Positions 25,146 through 33,211 of a DNA stretch of 33,754 nucleotides are shown here, in pieces. Made by a program: the position numbers and the translations under genes. Where the stretch lies: positions 1-33,754 of the forward strand of contig JAUWYY010000023.1 of assembly GCA_030615605.1 (NCBI GenBank). The letters run 5' to 3'. Below the pieces are notes generated by a model. It saw nothing but the letters and a program-made list of their open reading frames with translations, did not search any database and was not told the origin of the DNA. This DNA comes from a bacterium (lineage in GTDB: Bacteria > Armatimonadota > Zipacnadia > Zipacnadales > Zipacnadaceae). The first letter of the stretch is position 1, and each line of letters opens with the position of its first letter.

Positions 25146-25892
25146 CTACTTGGCAGGTCTACCTACAAAGACCATCACGAGATTCTCGTAGCTGCCCTCC
25201 CACTTGTACAGCGAGGTACCTGACTGACCCCAGGGCTTGTCCTGGGTGTTTATGCCCAGGCTGGCAGCAGAGACCCTGTCAACTGAAGCAGGATAGCTCT
25301 GGTTGGAGGTGATGCCGTCGTGGCAAATCAGCAGCTTCTGGTCTCCGTGTTTCATATAGCCGATCCCAACCATCGAGAAGCATTTCTTCTCCCGACGCTT
25401 GGCCTGGGCCAGGCCCTGTCGAGTATCCGGGTCATAGCTGAAGGTCACGATGACGGGTCTATTATCGTTGATGGCCGCGAGGTAGTCATTCCAACCCGCC
25501 TTTTCGCTGCTGTTATTTGAATAGCGGCAGCGCTCCTTGATTGGAGTGTTGGGATGGCCTCGAGCAGTGAAGAGCTTCTTTACCCCCTGGCTGATGCGCC
25601 ATATAATTGGCTTGTCCTCTTTGTCGCATTCGCAGTATTGGGCATACATCCAGCAGGTTGCAATCAGGGGTTTGTCGGATTCGTTCTGCTTTTTGAGGCC
25701 GTGGTACTTGACCAGGGAGGCCATAGCCGTAGAGTGCGAGTTGCGGAAGACCGGAATAGCCGGGCCCGCGTGGTCCACGGCTTTCCAGGATATGGAAACA
25801 GCGCCACAGGGACGGACCGCGCTCAGCACAACAACAAGCGCTAGAGCCGTGACAATAAGCATTATCTTCCAACAGCCATACTCATTGGGCAT
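25146..25892 (-). CDS. Secreted C39-like protein, probably catalytically inactive
   Basis: The 248-aa protein has an N-terminal signal anchor (~10-32). The rest resembles the papain-like C39_2 family: STAMASLVKYHGL, a WMY..Y stretch, RPVIVTFSY, and MVGIGYMKHGDQKLLICHDG. The family's catalytic Cys (normally before the TAM helix) appears replaced in RNSHSTAM, and the catalytic His before MVGIGY is replaced in KKCFSMVG. So it may bind rather than cut peptides. It has nine further Cys and lies 37 bases upstream of the thioredoxin-DsbD gene, probably in one operon. An AAAGGG ribosome site lies 8 bases before the ATG. The family call is moderate. Confidence 0.6.
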   Translation of the reverse strand: MPNEYGCWKIMLIVTALALVVVLSAVRPCGAVSISWKAVDHAGPAIPVFRNSHSTAMASLVKYHGLKKQNESDKPLIATCWMYAQYCECDKEDKPIIWRISQGVKKLFTARGHPNTPIKERCRYSNNSSEKAGWNDYLAAINDNRPVIVTFSYDPDTRQGLAQAKRREKKCFSMVGIGYMKHGDQKLLICHDGITSNQSYPASVDRVSAASLGINTQDKPWGQSGTSLYKWEGSYENLVMVFVGRPAK

Positions 25893-25919
25893 CGGAAAGC
25901 CCTTTACATCTCACCGGCC

Positions 25920-26114
25920 TCATCTTTGCGTTTCTGGAAAGACGAGTCCTGCCACCTCAGTCGCCTGAGTGATATCTAGCACGGAAGCTTCTTCCGCCGG
26001 ATAGGCCGCCACTATCTGCTCCTTTTGCTCCTGGCTCAACTCCTGCCCCGTCAATTCACACAGCCGAAACAAGCTCACTATCCCACAGCTTTCACACTGC
26101 GCTGCCGCCGGGCC
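25920..26114 (-). pseudogene. Remnant of a C39-DUF1573 gene (C39 N-terminal part only)
   Basis: One frame reads AAAQCESCGIVSLFRLCELT, then GQELSQEQKEQIVAAYPAEE and ASVLDITQATEVAGLVF, ending in a stop at 25920. This is nearly identical to residues 30-70 of the intact secreted C39-DUF1573 protein at 29807-31189, then diverges and stops. The start and signal peptide are missing, and the DUF1573 part is gone. It sits just after the LolA-like gene, exactly where the intact gene sits in the other module copy, so it is a decayed duplicate. Confidence 0.8.
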
Positions 26115-26134
26115 TGACTTACAAGACTGTCGCG

Positions 26135-27274
26135 CTATTGGAACTCCTCGGTCAGCTCGGGCAACAGCTCCATGAAAGTAGCAGGATCGCCCGGCCCTTC
26201 CGCCAGCTCTTTCAGAAGCCTGTCTATGATTTCCTTGAGCTTGACCTCCTTATGTACAGGCTTCTCAGACTCATTCTCAACCGGGGCCCCCTCGGCGTCG
26301 GCGACCTCGATCTCCACAAGGGTATCATCCACTAACCTGGGTTCGTAAGGGGTCGTAGGATGTTCATCGTCAAACGCAAGGGGCTCCCAAAAGTGCTCAC
26401 TCAGCGGCTGGTTCACCTTGGCCTCAAGAATCTCCCATATAGTCAGCCTGTCCAACACCGGCACCGACTGCCCCTCAGGTACACGACACCGAACGGACTG
26501 CACCCGTCGGGGAAGCCACAGACCAGGCGCATATTCACGAAAGTCATACCCGTGGCGAATGTGGTCGGAGACTATTCGGCCATCATGCATGAATATTTCC
26601 ACCCACTTTCGGATAGCGCAGCCTTTGTCTGGATCAATCCACATGATGCCGCCGTATGTTCTTGCGCCTGGGTGTGATGGCACCTCGCCGCCGAACTGAA
26701 GGCGGATGCATTCAGCGCCGTCGAGTTCCTCCTTTGTGATAGCGAGGTTCTGAAGCATGAAAGGTGCGAACTCAGGGGGGAGAATTGGCGTCAACAAGAG
26801 CTCAGTCAGCAACTCTTCATTCCAGTCAAAGCCGACCGTAGTCGCTACGCGCCAGCGGTCCTCGACATCCAGTTGTTTGGTCCCCCACACACCCTGATTA
26901 TTGAGTACCGTGACGTCGTGTGCAACCTCCGATGCAACTCCACTCGGCTCCTGATGGTACTGCCTTCTCTCGCACAGCCACTGATCGCGAGGTCTCTCGA
27001 CTGTGTAGAACAGTACCTGCACAGAATCTTTCGCGTCAATGCCTCCCTCCCTTATCTCGCGTCGCGGGCCATAGAACCTCTTCATCTCCGCATAGCCCTC
27101 AAAGGTTCGCAGCAGACTAACCCGGTAATCCCAGCCCTTGAGAATAGTTCGCAAAGTGTCAGGCTGACTGGCTGCAGCGCTGACGGGCATCTGCCCAGCC
27201 GCATCTGCCAGGAGCAACACGCAGACGCCCGCGGTCACCATTGTAGGAACCAGTCCCGACCGTGAAAGGATCAT
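26135..27274 (-). CDS. Secreted LolA-like protein, module copy B
   Basis: The 379-aa protein has a signal peptide (1-~35) and a beta-rich body. RTILKGWDYRVSLLRTFEGY aligns well with RTVFEGVKYRESLIENVSGE of the protein at 31255. Both also share a YAPGLWLP / VDPGIWLP segment, so they are paralogues. The pattern (signal peptide, early G-Y..SL..F.G, late PG.WLP) is like LolA/outer-membrane lipoprotein-sorting proteins, which hold lipid or peptide in a half-barrel, but no lipobox is seen. The C-terminus is acidic and helical. GGAGG lies 8 bases before the ATG. It follows the Cys-rich peptide gene by 117 bases, as in the other module, so it may chaperone or receive that peptide (inference). Confidence 0.65.
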   Translation of the reverse strand: MILSRSGLVPTMVTAGVCVLLLADAAGQMPVSAAASQPDTLRTILKGWDYRVSLLRTFEGYAEMKRFYGPRREIREGGIDAKDSVQVLFYTVERPRDQWLCERRQYHQEPSGVASEVAHDVTVLNNQGVWGTKQLDVEDRWRVATTVGFDWNEELLTELLLTPILPPEFAPFMLQNLAITKEELDGAECIRLQFGGEVPSHPGARTYGGIMWIDPDKGCAIRKWVEIFMHDGRIVSDHIRHGYDFREYAPGLWLPRRVQSVRCRVPEGQSVPVLDRLTIWEILEAKVNQPLSEHFWEPLAFDDEHPTTPYEPRLVDDTLVEIEVADAEGAPVENESEKPVHKEVKLKEIIDRLLKELAEGPGDPATFMELLPELTEEFQ

Positions 27275-27391
27275 CCTATATTCCTCCTAAACACATGGCT
27301 AAGTATGCACGCCATTCAAGTTACATACCGCTTGGCCGGAGCTCGCCGTGGACATGCCGCGTGCGAGCCCCGGCCCCAACAGGAATGGAGG

Positions 27392-27856
27392 CTATTTAGA
27401 AGTCTCCACGCAGTGAGAGTGGTTATAGTAAGCCGCTCCACAGTTGTTGAGATCCGCCCTGCAATACCACAAGTATGGGACACAATCGCAGTCCTTGCAG
27501 AGTTTCCGGATTACTGTGGTCGTCTCGCCTATACCCCCTATCACTTGGTCCCACGCAATGTTGGCCACAGTCGTATTCACGTCGCACAGATCGACATCAG
27601 GGCAGCCCGATGTGATGGGGCACGCTCCCCCATAGGCGCAATCCGTATCGGGGCAGTCGGTACCCCTCACGACCGCAAGCTGCTCGTCCGTGAGCAGCTC
27701 CATACTCCAGGCACTACCGACACAAGTTGTCAACAACACCCCCGCCACAAGCACCAGCACGCCAATGTACGCCAGACTCCTGGTCATTCTACTCACATCC
27801 TTTCCAATTGATTTTGTCCGGCTGCTACGTAACAGTCTACTCTTTTTCGGCTTCAT
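27392..27856 (-). CDS. Cys-rich secreted peptide precursor, copy B
   Basis: The 154-aa precursor starts at ATG 27856 behind AGGAGGTGA. Residues 1-23 are basic, 26-50 form a signal-peptide-like helix ending GSAWS, then comes MELLTDEQLAVVRG (52-65). That motif resembles double-glycine leaders (L..E.L..V.GG), which C39 peptidases cut. The predicted core (66-154) has 11 Cys, including C..C pairs at 120-125. Residues 1-69 are about 86% identical to copy A at 32524, after which the two share nothing, as expected for a precursor with constant leader and variable core. An ATG at codon 24 is an alternative start, but the conserved first 23 residues and ribosome site favour this one. No known bacteriocin family is recognised. 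Confidence 0.75.
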   Translation of the reverse strand: MKPKKSRLLRSSRTKSIGKDVSRMTRSLAYIGVLVLVAGVLLTTCVGSAWSMELLTDEQLAVVRGTDCPDTDCAYGGACPITSGCPDVDLCDVNTTVANIAWDQVIGGIGETTTVIRKLCKDCDCVPYLWYCRADLNNCGAAYYNHSHCVETSK

Positions 27857-27870
27857 TGTTTGTCACCTCC

Positions 27871-27931
27871 TCTCTTCGCCATAGTATTTTGCTGCCCAAA
27901 TCTAGTCGTCCTCAATACTATAGTTGCTCGA
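27871..27931 (+). repeat. Leader repeat upstream of peptide gene B
   Basis: About 87% identical over 61 bases to 33301-33361, sharing for example TCTTCGCC, TAGTTGCTCGA and CTCAATACT. It begins 15 bases before the peptide ATG on the gene side. Part of it (TCTTCGCC to GCTGCC) also precedes peptide gene A. It is probably promoter or leader sequence copied with the module. Confidence 0.65.
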
Positions 27932-27978
27932 GAGCGGCAAAAAGTTGCACTCTGGGGCAAAATATCTTGGGAAATCCC

Positions 27979-28013
27979 CATTTCGCGACAATTCATTACC
28001 TTTGCTGAGTCTT
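27979..28013 (+). repeat. 35-bp leader motif, copy 1
   Basis: CATTTCGCGACAATTCATTA followed by CCTTTGCTGAGTCTT. Copies lie at 28085-28119 and 33176-33210. All lie upstream of peptide genes on the minus strand. Confidence 0.65.
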
Positions 28014-28120
28014 TCCATTTTAGTATTAGTCTCTAAGAAGAGCGATTTGGTTCACTTTTTCGGGAAGATTTTCTGGAGAATCCTCATTTCGCGACAATTC
28101 ATCACCTTAGCCGAGTCTTA
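28011..28120 (+). repeat. 110-bp duplicated segment upstream of peptide gene B
   Basis: Matches 33102-33211 over its whole length with few changes, including TTGGTTCACTTTTTCGGGAA and copy 2 of the 35-bp motif (28085-28119). Its far end covers the last codons of the preceding glycosidase-like gene. This fits a tandem duplication of a unit of about 5.1 kb. Confidence 0.7.
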
Positions 28121-28473
28121 ATGACAATCTGCCTGGTAATATCTAGTTGATCTACCGAGATGATGAAGTCCCCTGTTCCCATGTGCTTGTAGTCAACGGG
28201 AATACTCTTCTCAAGCTCCCCTACCACTTCATACGCTTCGAGTGCCTGTAGCCAATCAGGGAGGTGAACCGTAACTTCGAAGTCCTGCTTTGGTCGGTAT
28301 TCAAATTGCTCTGAGCTGCCGCGAGAAGGGCTGTCATAATCCTCATTGATGAGAATCAAGACAATAGCTTTGTCTCCGCAAAGGATCGTATTAGCCGTAA
28401 CTCCAGGCTCATCCGTCTCGGCAATTGCCACGGGATCGCCGATCTTGAGATATGGCTTCAATTGCCGCAGCTC
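28102..28473 (-). pseudogene. C-terminal domain of glycosidase-like protein, after an in-frame TGA
   Basis: This is the direct in-frame continuation of the gene at 28474-29775. After RIN the TGA is followed by ELRQLKPYLKIGDPVAIAET and a beta-sandwich domain ending IVIKTRLR. The expected text at such a spot in related proteins is a continuous GRIN-x-ELR..KPYL helix, so one CGA to TGA change would explain the break. A TTG at 28461 might restart translation (119 aa), but it has no clear ribosome site. Whether this part is made is unknown. Confidence 0.65.
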
Positions 28474-29775
28474 TCAGTTTATTCGCCCAATTTCTGCCTC
28501 CAATTCAGGGTTGGCATCGTAACCATTATCGTCCTGGAAATGTTTGATGAAATAATTAACGCCTTTAGCGCCTTCTGCGATTTCATAGTACACTATCAAC
28601 CGCTCTTCTTCAGGTGTCGGAAAGCGGCTGCCGGAAATCTTTGCCTTATGGTTGAATGCTTCGGGTATTACCATCAAGGGCCGAGGCTCGCAACCCTTCT
28701 TACCGAGTCGGGCGAAGTATCTATCCTCACGGGGCGACTTGCCGTAGAAGACCAATTGGTAGGGGTTGATAAACACAAGATCCCAAACCTCGCCGTAGAC
28801 GAAGTACGCATGCTTCTTGCGATATTCACAAATGTGGGTAAACCCCGGATGTAAGGGATCATGCTCATAGCAAGTATGGAGATACCTAATTATTTCCATG
28901 GCTGATGTGCCGAGGACTGCCTTGTTGCCCTTATCCGTGCAGGAAGGGTCCCCAAACAGGTAATACGCTCTGTTGGCATCAAGTTTCCTGGTCTCTTCGA
29001 ACTGGGCGGGATCAGCAGGATATTCGATCCTCAGAGGCACCGGATCGAAGTACAGTTCTGCTCGCGTATCACCGTCCCACGAAGTTATTGGAAAGAACGA
29101 CACTGCCCTCACCACTGCTTGCGCCATTGGGCCTTGCTTCGTGGTTACCTTTATCGATACGTACTCGCCCTGGGTCAAGGGCGTTTCCAGGTTGACGATA
29201 ATACAGTCCTTACTGTGCGCAGAGAGCGTTCGCCACGGGATGGTTGTTAGACTCGTTATGTCTTCGGTATCCAGGTAGACCCTGTCTACACTCAGCGACC
29301 TATCCTCTGTGTTTTCTAGATACACGTAGACTCTGTCAAATTCGTCACTAAAGCCAATGTAGGTGATCTTCAGCGGCGGAGGGGGAATGGTGATGTCAAT
29401 AGCCGCTATGATTGTCCGTCCATCAGACGTCTTCATCTTTACACTGAAGGGCGGAGCGGCTGAGTCAGTAAGTCTGACCATCAGGTCGGCTACTTTGTGA
29501 GGCGGAACCGGGTTAGGCAGGACTTGGTACCACACCGCCAGGTCGTTGGGCAACTCTTCCATGAGGACGTCGTTAACCCAGACCTGCTCAACACCAACTT
29601 CAGTTTCACCGGGATTCTTCAAGTATACGTGGAGGGTTCCACAATCATATTCTAATGCTGCGCTGCGCAAATAGGCGTAGTCCACTGCCAAAGATGCAGC
29701 CGCATCAGCCTGTGAGCTGATGACCCATAATAAGGCGTACAAGGCTGCTAGTACTACCAGCCCGACCTTTTTCAT
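28474..29775 (-). CDS. Secreted glycosidase-like protein, truncated by an in-frame TGA
   Basis: I start at the ATG at 29775, giving a signal peptide (MKKVGLVVLAALYALLWVIS, cleaved near ADA) with GGTGA a few bases upstream; the frame is open 30 codons earlier. The visible 433 aa contain two beta domains (~28-230). A region follows whose end, IVYYEIAEGAKGVNYFIKHF, then ELEAEIGRIN, resembles the last part of a TIM-barrel glycoside hydrolase. The TGA comes in mid-helix, and the next codons continue the same fold, so the natural protein was probably ~557 aa. No family can be named. It is the fourth gene of module copy A and has no equivalent between the peptide B module and its neighbours. Confidence 0.6.
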   Translation of the reverse strand: MKKVGLVVLAALYALLWVISSQADAAASLAVDYAYLRSAALEYDCGTLHVYLKNPGETEVGVEQVWVNDVLMEELPNDLAVWYQVLPNPVPPHKVADLMVRLTDSAAPPFSVKMKTSDGRTIIAAIDITIPPPPLKITYIGFSDEFDRVYVYLENTEDRSLSVDRVYLDTEDITSLTTIPWRTLSAHSKDCIIVNLETPLTQGEYVSIKVTTKQGPMAQAVVRAVSFFPITSWDGDTRAELYFDPVPLRIEYPADPAQFEETRKLDANRAYYLFGDPSCTDKGNKAVLGTSAMEIIRYLHTCYEHDPLHPGFTHICEYRKKHAYFVYGEVWDLVFINPYQLVFYGKSPREDRYFARLGKKGCEPRPLMVIPEAFNHKAKISGSRFPTPEEERLIVYYEIAEGAKGVNYFIKHFQDDNGYDANPELEAEIGRIN

Positions 29776-29806
29776 TTCATATTCACCACGCCTGCTTCTC
29801 ATGGAC

Positions 29807-31189
29807 TCAGTCTGTAGCAACGTGAGCGTACACGGGTATTTGCAGCGTTTCCTCGCCAGGGACATCAGTGTTCATTGTCACCGTGCCGTCGAGGGTGCCC
29901 GCCTGAGAGGTATTCACAGATACTGAGATGACCCACTGCGCGGCGCTCCGCTCTGCCATCTCTACCTGTATCTCCGATCGGTCAGCTTGGACGCTCTTAA
30001 CGGTGAAGCTAGCTCCGCTGCCAGACTGTATGGTGACCTGCTGCTGGGCCTGGTCGCCGGGCTTCAGGAACCCAAAGAAGACTGTGGCAGGCCTGACTTC
30101 CAGATCGCCGCGGATTTCGCCCGTTATGGGGATGGTAATAAGTGGCCGTTCGACGTGGGTCGTGTGGATGCTCAATTGATCTTCAATCTCGCCCACGAAG
30201 CTTGCCGGCTTGAAGGTCAGCTCAAGCTGCCAGGTCTTCTTCTCGTCTTCGCTGACCTCGGGCTCGCCGACCTGGACGCCAAACAGATCACTGTCGCACG
30301 AGACCTCAGTCAGGTCCATCTCCGCCGGTCCGCTAACTTTGATAGTTTTGGACAGCGGCTGGCCTTTGTCGCCACCGATGTGTAGGCGGTCGGGATAGAC
30401 GCGCAGGTCATGGGGCACCTTACCGTGCACCGTCACGAAGGCGACCGGCTGGGTCAAGTCGTTGGTCAGGAGCTTGGCCGACTTCATCACGTTGCCTGAG
30501 TAGGAGACATTGAACTTCACGGTGACATCGGTGGATTCGCCTGGGGCCAGGGTCTCCTTGCCAATGGAAGCTGCGGGTGCGCCACAGCCCTTGGCCTGGA
30601 GGGTGATAGCCAGGTCCTCATCGCCGGCGTTCGTAACCGTGAAGCTATGTTCCACCTCTTGCCCGACGCCGGCGATGCCGAAGCTGTAGTGAAAGCTGTC
30701 AAACTGAAGTCGGGAGCCACCCGGGCTCTCTTCCTGCTCCAGGATCAGGGCCTGGCTGGTGTAGCGCTTTTCGACCTCCTCGCGGGTCAACACGGCCACG
30801 CCGCCCCTGTCCACCAGTTGCACCCATTCCGGCGAGAATCGAGCTATGACCAGGAAGTGCTCGGGGTCCTGCAGATGCAGAATCTTCGGGCCACGGACTT
30901 TATGCAGTTCCTCTAATGTCGCCTTGACACCCAGCAGCGTGATGCCCACGGACTCAGCCGCCTGCTTCATTTCCAGCATGGTAGTCTCTTCGGCCGGATA
31001 GGCCGCCACTATTTGCTCCTGCTGCTCCTGGCTCAACTCCTGCCCCGTCAACTCGCACAGGCGAAACAAGCTCACTATCCCGCAGCTTTCGCACTCCGCT
31101 GCCGCCGCTGAGACTACTGTAATGGGTACAGAACAAACTACCAACAGAACTGCCAGGTTCCACCTGTAGGAATAGCGGCACATAGTCAT
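29807..31189 (-). CDS. Secreted C39 peptidase domain fused to DUF1573-like domains
   Basis: The 460-aa protein has a signal peptide (1-~31), then a C39-like domain (~32-150). This has Cys36 in CESCGIVSL, His111 in DPEHFLVI and Asp127 in VQLVDRGG, the expected triad. The YPAEETTMLEMKQAAESVGI segment is also typical of C39. From ~158 on there are Ig-like beta repeats of the DUF1573 kind (F.FG.AGVGQEVEHSFTVTN, NAGDEDLAI, G.V). C39 domains cut double-glycine leaders and usually sit in the cytoplasmic part of ABC exporters. Here the signal peptide puts the domain in the periplasm and no ABC part is present. GGGAGG lies 6 bases before the ATG. It follows the LolA-like gene by 65 bases and is the best candidate to process the Cys-rich peptides. 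Confidence 0.8.
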   Translation of the reverse strand: MTMCRYSYRWNLAVLLVVCSVPITVVSAAAAECESCGIVSLFRLCELTGQELSQEQQEQIVAAYPAEETTMLEMKQAAESVGITLLGVKATLEELHKVRGPKILHLQDPEHFLVIARFSPEWVQLVDRGGVAVLTREEVEKRYTSQALILEQEESPGGSRLQFDSFHYSFGIAGVGQEVEHSFTVTNAGDEDLAITLQAKGCGAPAASIGKETLAPGESTDVTVKFNVSYSGNVMKSAKLLTNDLTQPVAFVTVHGKVPHDLRVYPDRLHIGGDKGQPLSKTIKVSGPAEMDLTEVSCDSDLFGVQVGEPEVSEDEKKTWQLELTFKPASFVGEIEDQLSIHTTHVERPLITIPITGEIRGDLEVRPATVFFGFLKPGDQAQQQVTIQSGSGASFTVKSVQADRSEIQVEMAERSAAQWVISVSVNTSQAGTLDGTVTMNTDVPGEETLQIPVYAHVATD

Positions 31190-31254
31190 CTCGTTCCTCC
31201 CAATGCATCGCGGGCCCGGCTTTGTTGTGAAGTCACTCCCGCACGAAGCTTCCC

Positions 31255-32364
31255 TCAGTCGGATTCAGGGAGCACTAACTCGTAGTCAGGGACGTTGAAT
31301 TGTGGTTCTGGGGTCGGAGCGGTCAGCGCCTCGAACTCACGCAAGATCTCACGGCCATCCCGGCCGAACTCGCGACTCAGCTCAACTGTACTTTCATTCA
31401 CTACGGCAGTCCCCAGCGGAAACTGATACTTGAAGTCTGCATTTGTAGGGAGACTGTTGACCCGCAGCCCGGAAAAGGAAAGGCGGTACGTCCCGACCCA
31501 TGGCTGTGGCAGGCCTCTCCCATACTTGTAGAGCTCGTACTCAGACTCCGTGGGGAGCCAAATCCCAGGGTCTACTTCCTCGAAGTTACGACCTACGTGA
31601 ACATGTACAGTAGTCACGTTATTGGCTGGTTTGACAACCTGCGTATGCTCGCTTCTGACAACTGCCCATCCAAGATCTTCACAGACCCAGAACTTGTTAT
31701 ACCAAACTTCCTGCTCCGTCGCACCGGAGTCAGCGAACACAACGTGACATTCTTGCCCTTCCACTTCCTCCTGCCCCAGGTACGATACTAGGCCCCCGTC
31801 GAGTCCCAACCTTAGCAGGCCAGCAAAACTTGCTCTTTGGTACCCAAGCAACAAGAACTTGCAAAACGGGTCGTGGTTGGTCACAGGCCAGGAGTCCTCC
31901 TGGCTGCGTATCGAGCCTTGTGCCAGCCAGTTGTTGTCCCGATATTCCACCGTTGCGTCTCTTACTACCACGCACATCGGCCACCCTGAACGCGTTTGGC
32001 GGTCGCTGCCCGGAAGCTTAAAGAAAGGCCCTTCGAATCCTAGAGAGCACTCCCAGGGACTTGCTCCTGGGAGTAGGCCTATTGCTGAGACCCTTGAACG
32101 AGAATCCGCCAGGGCGAATCTCACCATACACAGGGAATCCCCAACACTGCCATCGCGCTCAAGATACCAAATCGCGCACGTCAACTCGCCAGACACATTT
32201 TCGATTAAGCTCTCACGGTACTTCACACCCTCGAACACGGTCCGGTAGCGTCCGTCGCTAACCGGACTCTCTCCCCAGCAACAAACAATGGTCGCACCCA
32301 GCAGACTGAGCAGCATCACAATACGCCAGCCTTTGCGGATGAACACATGGATAGGCGAAGCCAT
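31255..32364 (-). CDS. Secreted LolA-like protein, module copy A
   Basis: The ATG at 32364 has AAAGGAAG about 7 bases upstream; the frame stays open 21 codons further but without a ribosome site. The 369-aa product has an N-terminal signal sequence (~10-32) and a beta-rich body with several Cys (for example GQECHVVF and FWVCEDLGW). It is a paralogue of the protein at 26135, sharing RTVFEGVKYRESLIE and VDPGIWLPTES. The likely fold is the LolA/RseB-type half barrel. It follows the Cys-rich peptide A gene by 159 bases and precedes the C39-DUF1573 gene by 65 bases, the same order as in copy B. The function is unknown; carriage or shielding of the peptide is one idea. Confidence 0.65.
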   Translation of the reverse strand: MASPIHVFIRKGWRIVMLLSLLGATIVCCWGESPVSDGRYRTVFEGVKYRESLIENVSGELTCAIWYLERDGSVGDSLCMVRFALADSRSRVSAIGLLPGASPWECSLGFEGPFFKLPGSDRQTRSGWPMCVVVRDATVEYRDNNWLAQGSIRSQEDSWPVTNHDPFCKFLLLGYQRASFAGLLRLGLDGGLVSYLGQEEVEGQECHVVFADSGATEQEVWYNKFWVCEDLGWAVVRSEHTQVVKPANNVTTVHVHVGRNFEEVDPGIWLPTESEYELYKYGRGLPQPWVGTYRLSFSGLRVNSLPTNADFKYQFPLGTAVVNESTVELSREFGRDGREILREFEALTAPTPEPQFNVPDYELVLPESD

Positions 32365-32523
32365 CAGGCTACTTCCTTTCGTTTGGTTTTCATGGGGGGA
32401 CGACTGCTTGTACTGGTACATAGGCAAGAATCATCCCCCCACGACCATCAGTCTTGGGCTCGTACGAAACGCAAACTACAAGATGCTCCAATACTGCAGG
32501 ACGACGTCAGTGGGGCCAGCTAA

Positions 32524-33018
32524 CTAGGGGCATCCCCATTCATAAGTCCCGTCACAGGGAGTGCCGCAAGTGCACCCGTGGGGGGGGGCGTCTTCTCCTC
32601 CACTGTAGCTAATGCAAGGATACCTGGAGCCCGTGTTACTGCAGTCATACAATTGGTCGCCACCGGTGCACCTGCGCCAAAGGCCCAAAACCTTCGACTG
32701 GCAATCATCGTAGAAGGGTGGACAGCCATAGGCATTGCAGCCAGGGTCCACTCCGACCATGCAGCATCCTTGTGGGTCCTGGCCGCAGTCACTCCAAGGG
32801 CATGCAAGTTCGGGACAGTCGGTCCCCCTCACGACTGTCATCTGCTCATCCGTCAGCAGCGTCATGCTCCACGCGCTTCCTACACAAGTTGTCAACAACA
32901 CCCCCACCACAAGCACCACCACGCCAATGTACGCCACGCTCTTAGTCATCTTACTCACACCCTTTCCAATTGATTTTGTACGGCTACTACATAACAGTCT
33001 ACTCTTTTTCGGCTTCAT
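32524..33018 (-). CDS. Cys-rich secreted peptide precursor, copy A
   Basis: The 164-aa precursor starts at ATG 33018 behind AAAGGAGGTGG. Its leader (residues 1-65) is nearly the same as in copy B and includes the signal helix and MTLLTDEQMTVVRG. The predicted core from residue 66 is 99 aa with 15 Cys, in words such as QGCCMVG, PGCNAYGC, HGCTCGTPC and WGCP. It has many Gly, Pro and Asp and no clear match to a known toxin, pilin or RiPP family. Such a Cys density outside the cytoplasm implies disulphides, metal binding or thioether bridges. No modification enzyme of the lanthipeptide or radical-SAM type is in the window. Confidence 0.75.
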   Translation of the reverse strand: MKPKKSRLLCSSRTKSIGKGVSKMTKSVAYIGVVVLVVGVLLTTCVGSAWSMTLLTDEQMTVVRGTDCPELACPWSDCGQDPQGCCMVGVDPGCNAYGCPPFYDDCQSKVLGLWRRCTGGDQLYDCSNTGSRYPCISYSGGEDAPPHGCTCGTPCDGTYEWGCP

Positions 33019-33101
33019 TGTTTTCCACCTCCTTTCTTCGCCACAGTATTTTGCTGCCGAAATCCGGGCACGTTACTGAGCCCCTGCAAGTGCACTGTTG
33101 A

Positions 33102-33211
33102 GTCTTTCCGTTACTATTAGTCTCTGCATAGGGCAGTTTGGTTCACTTTTTCGGGAAGATTTCCTGGAAAGTGCCCATTTCGCGACAATTCATCACCTTT
33201 GCTGAGTCTTG
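33102..33211 (+). repeat. 110-bp duplicated segment upstream of peptide gene A
   Basis: Partner of 28011-28120, about 5,091 bases away in the same orientation. It contains copy 3 of the 35-bp motif (33176-33210). Confidence 0.7.

Noticed and set aside
20985..28476. Use of a changed genetic code (TAG or TGA as sense)
   Set aside because: Three breaks fit single C to T changes, but many intact genes here end in TGA (ssb, recombinase 2555) and TAG (TPR paralogue 1, cyclase), so wholesale recoding is unlikely.
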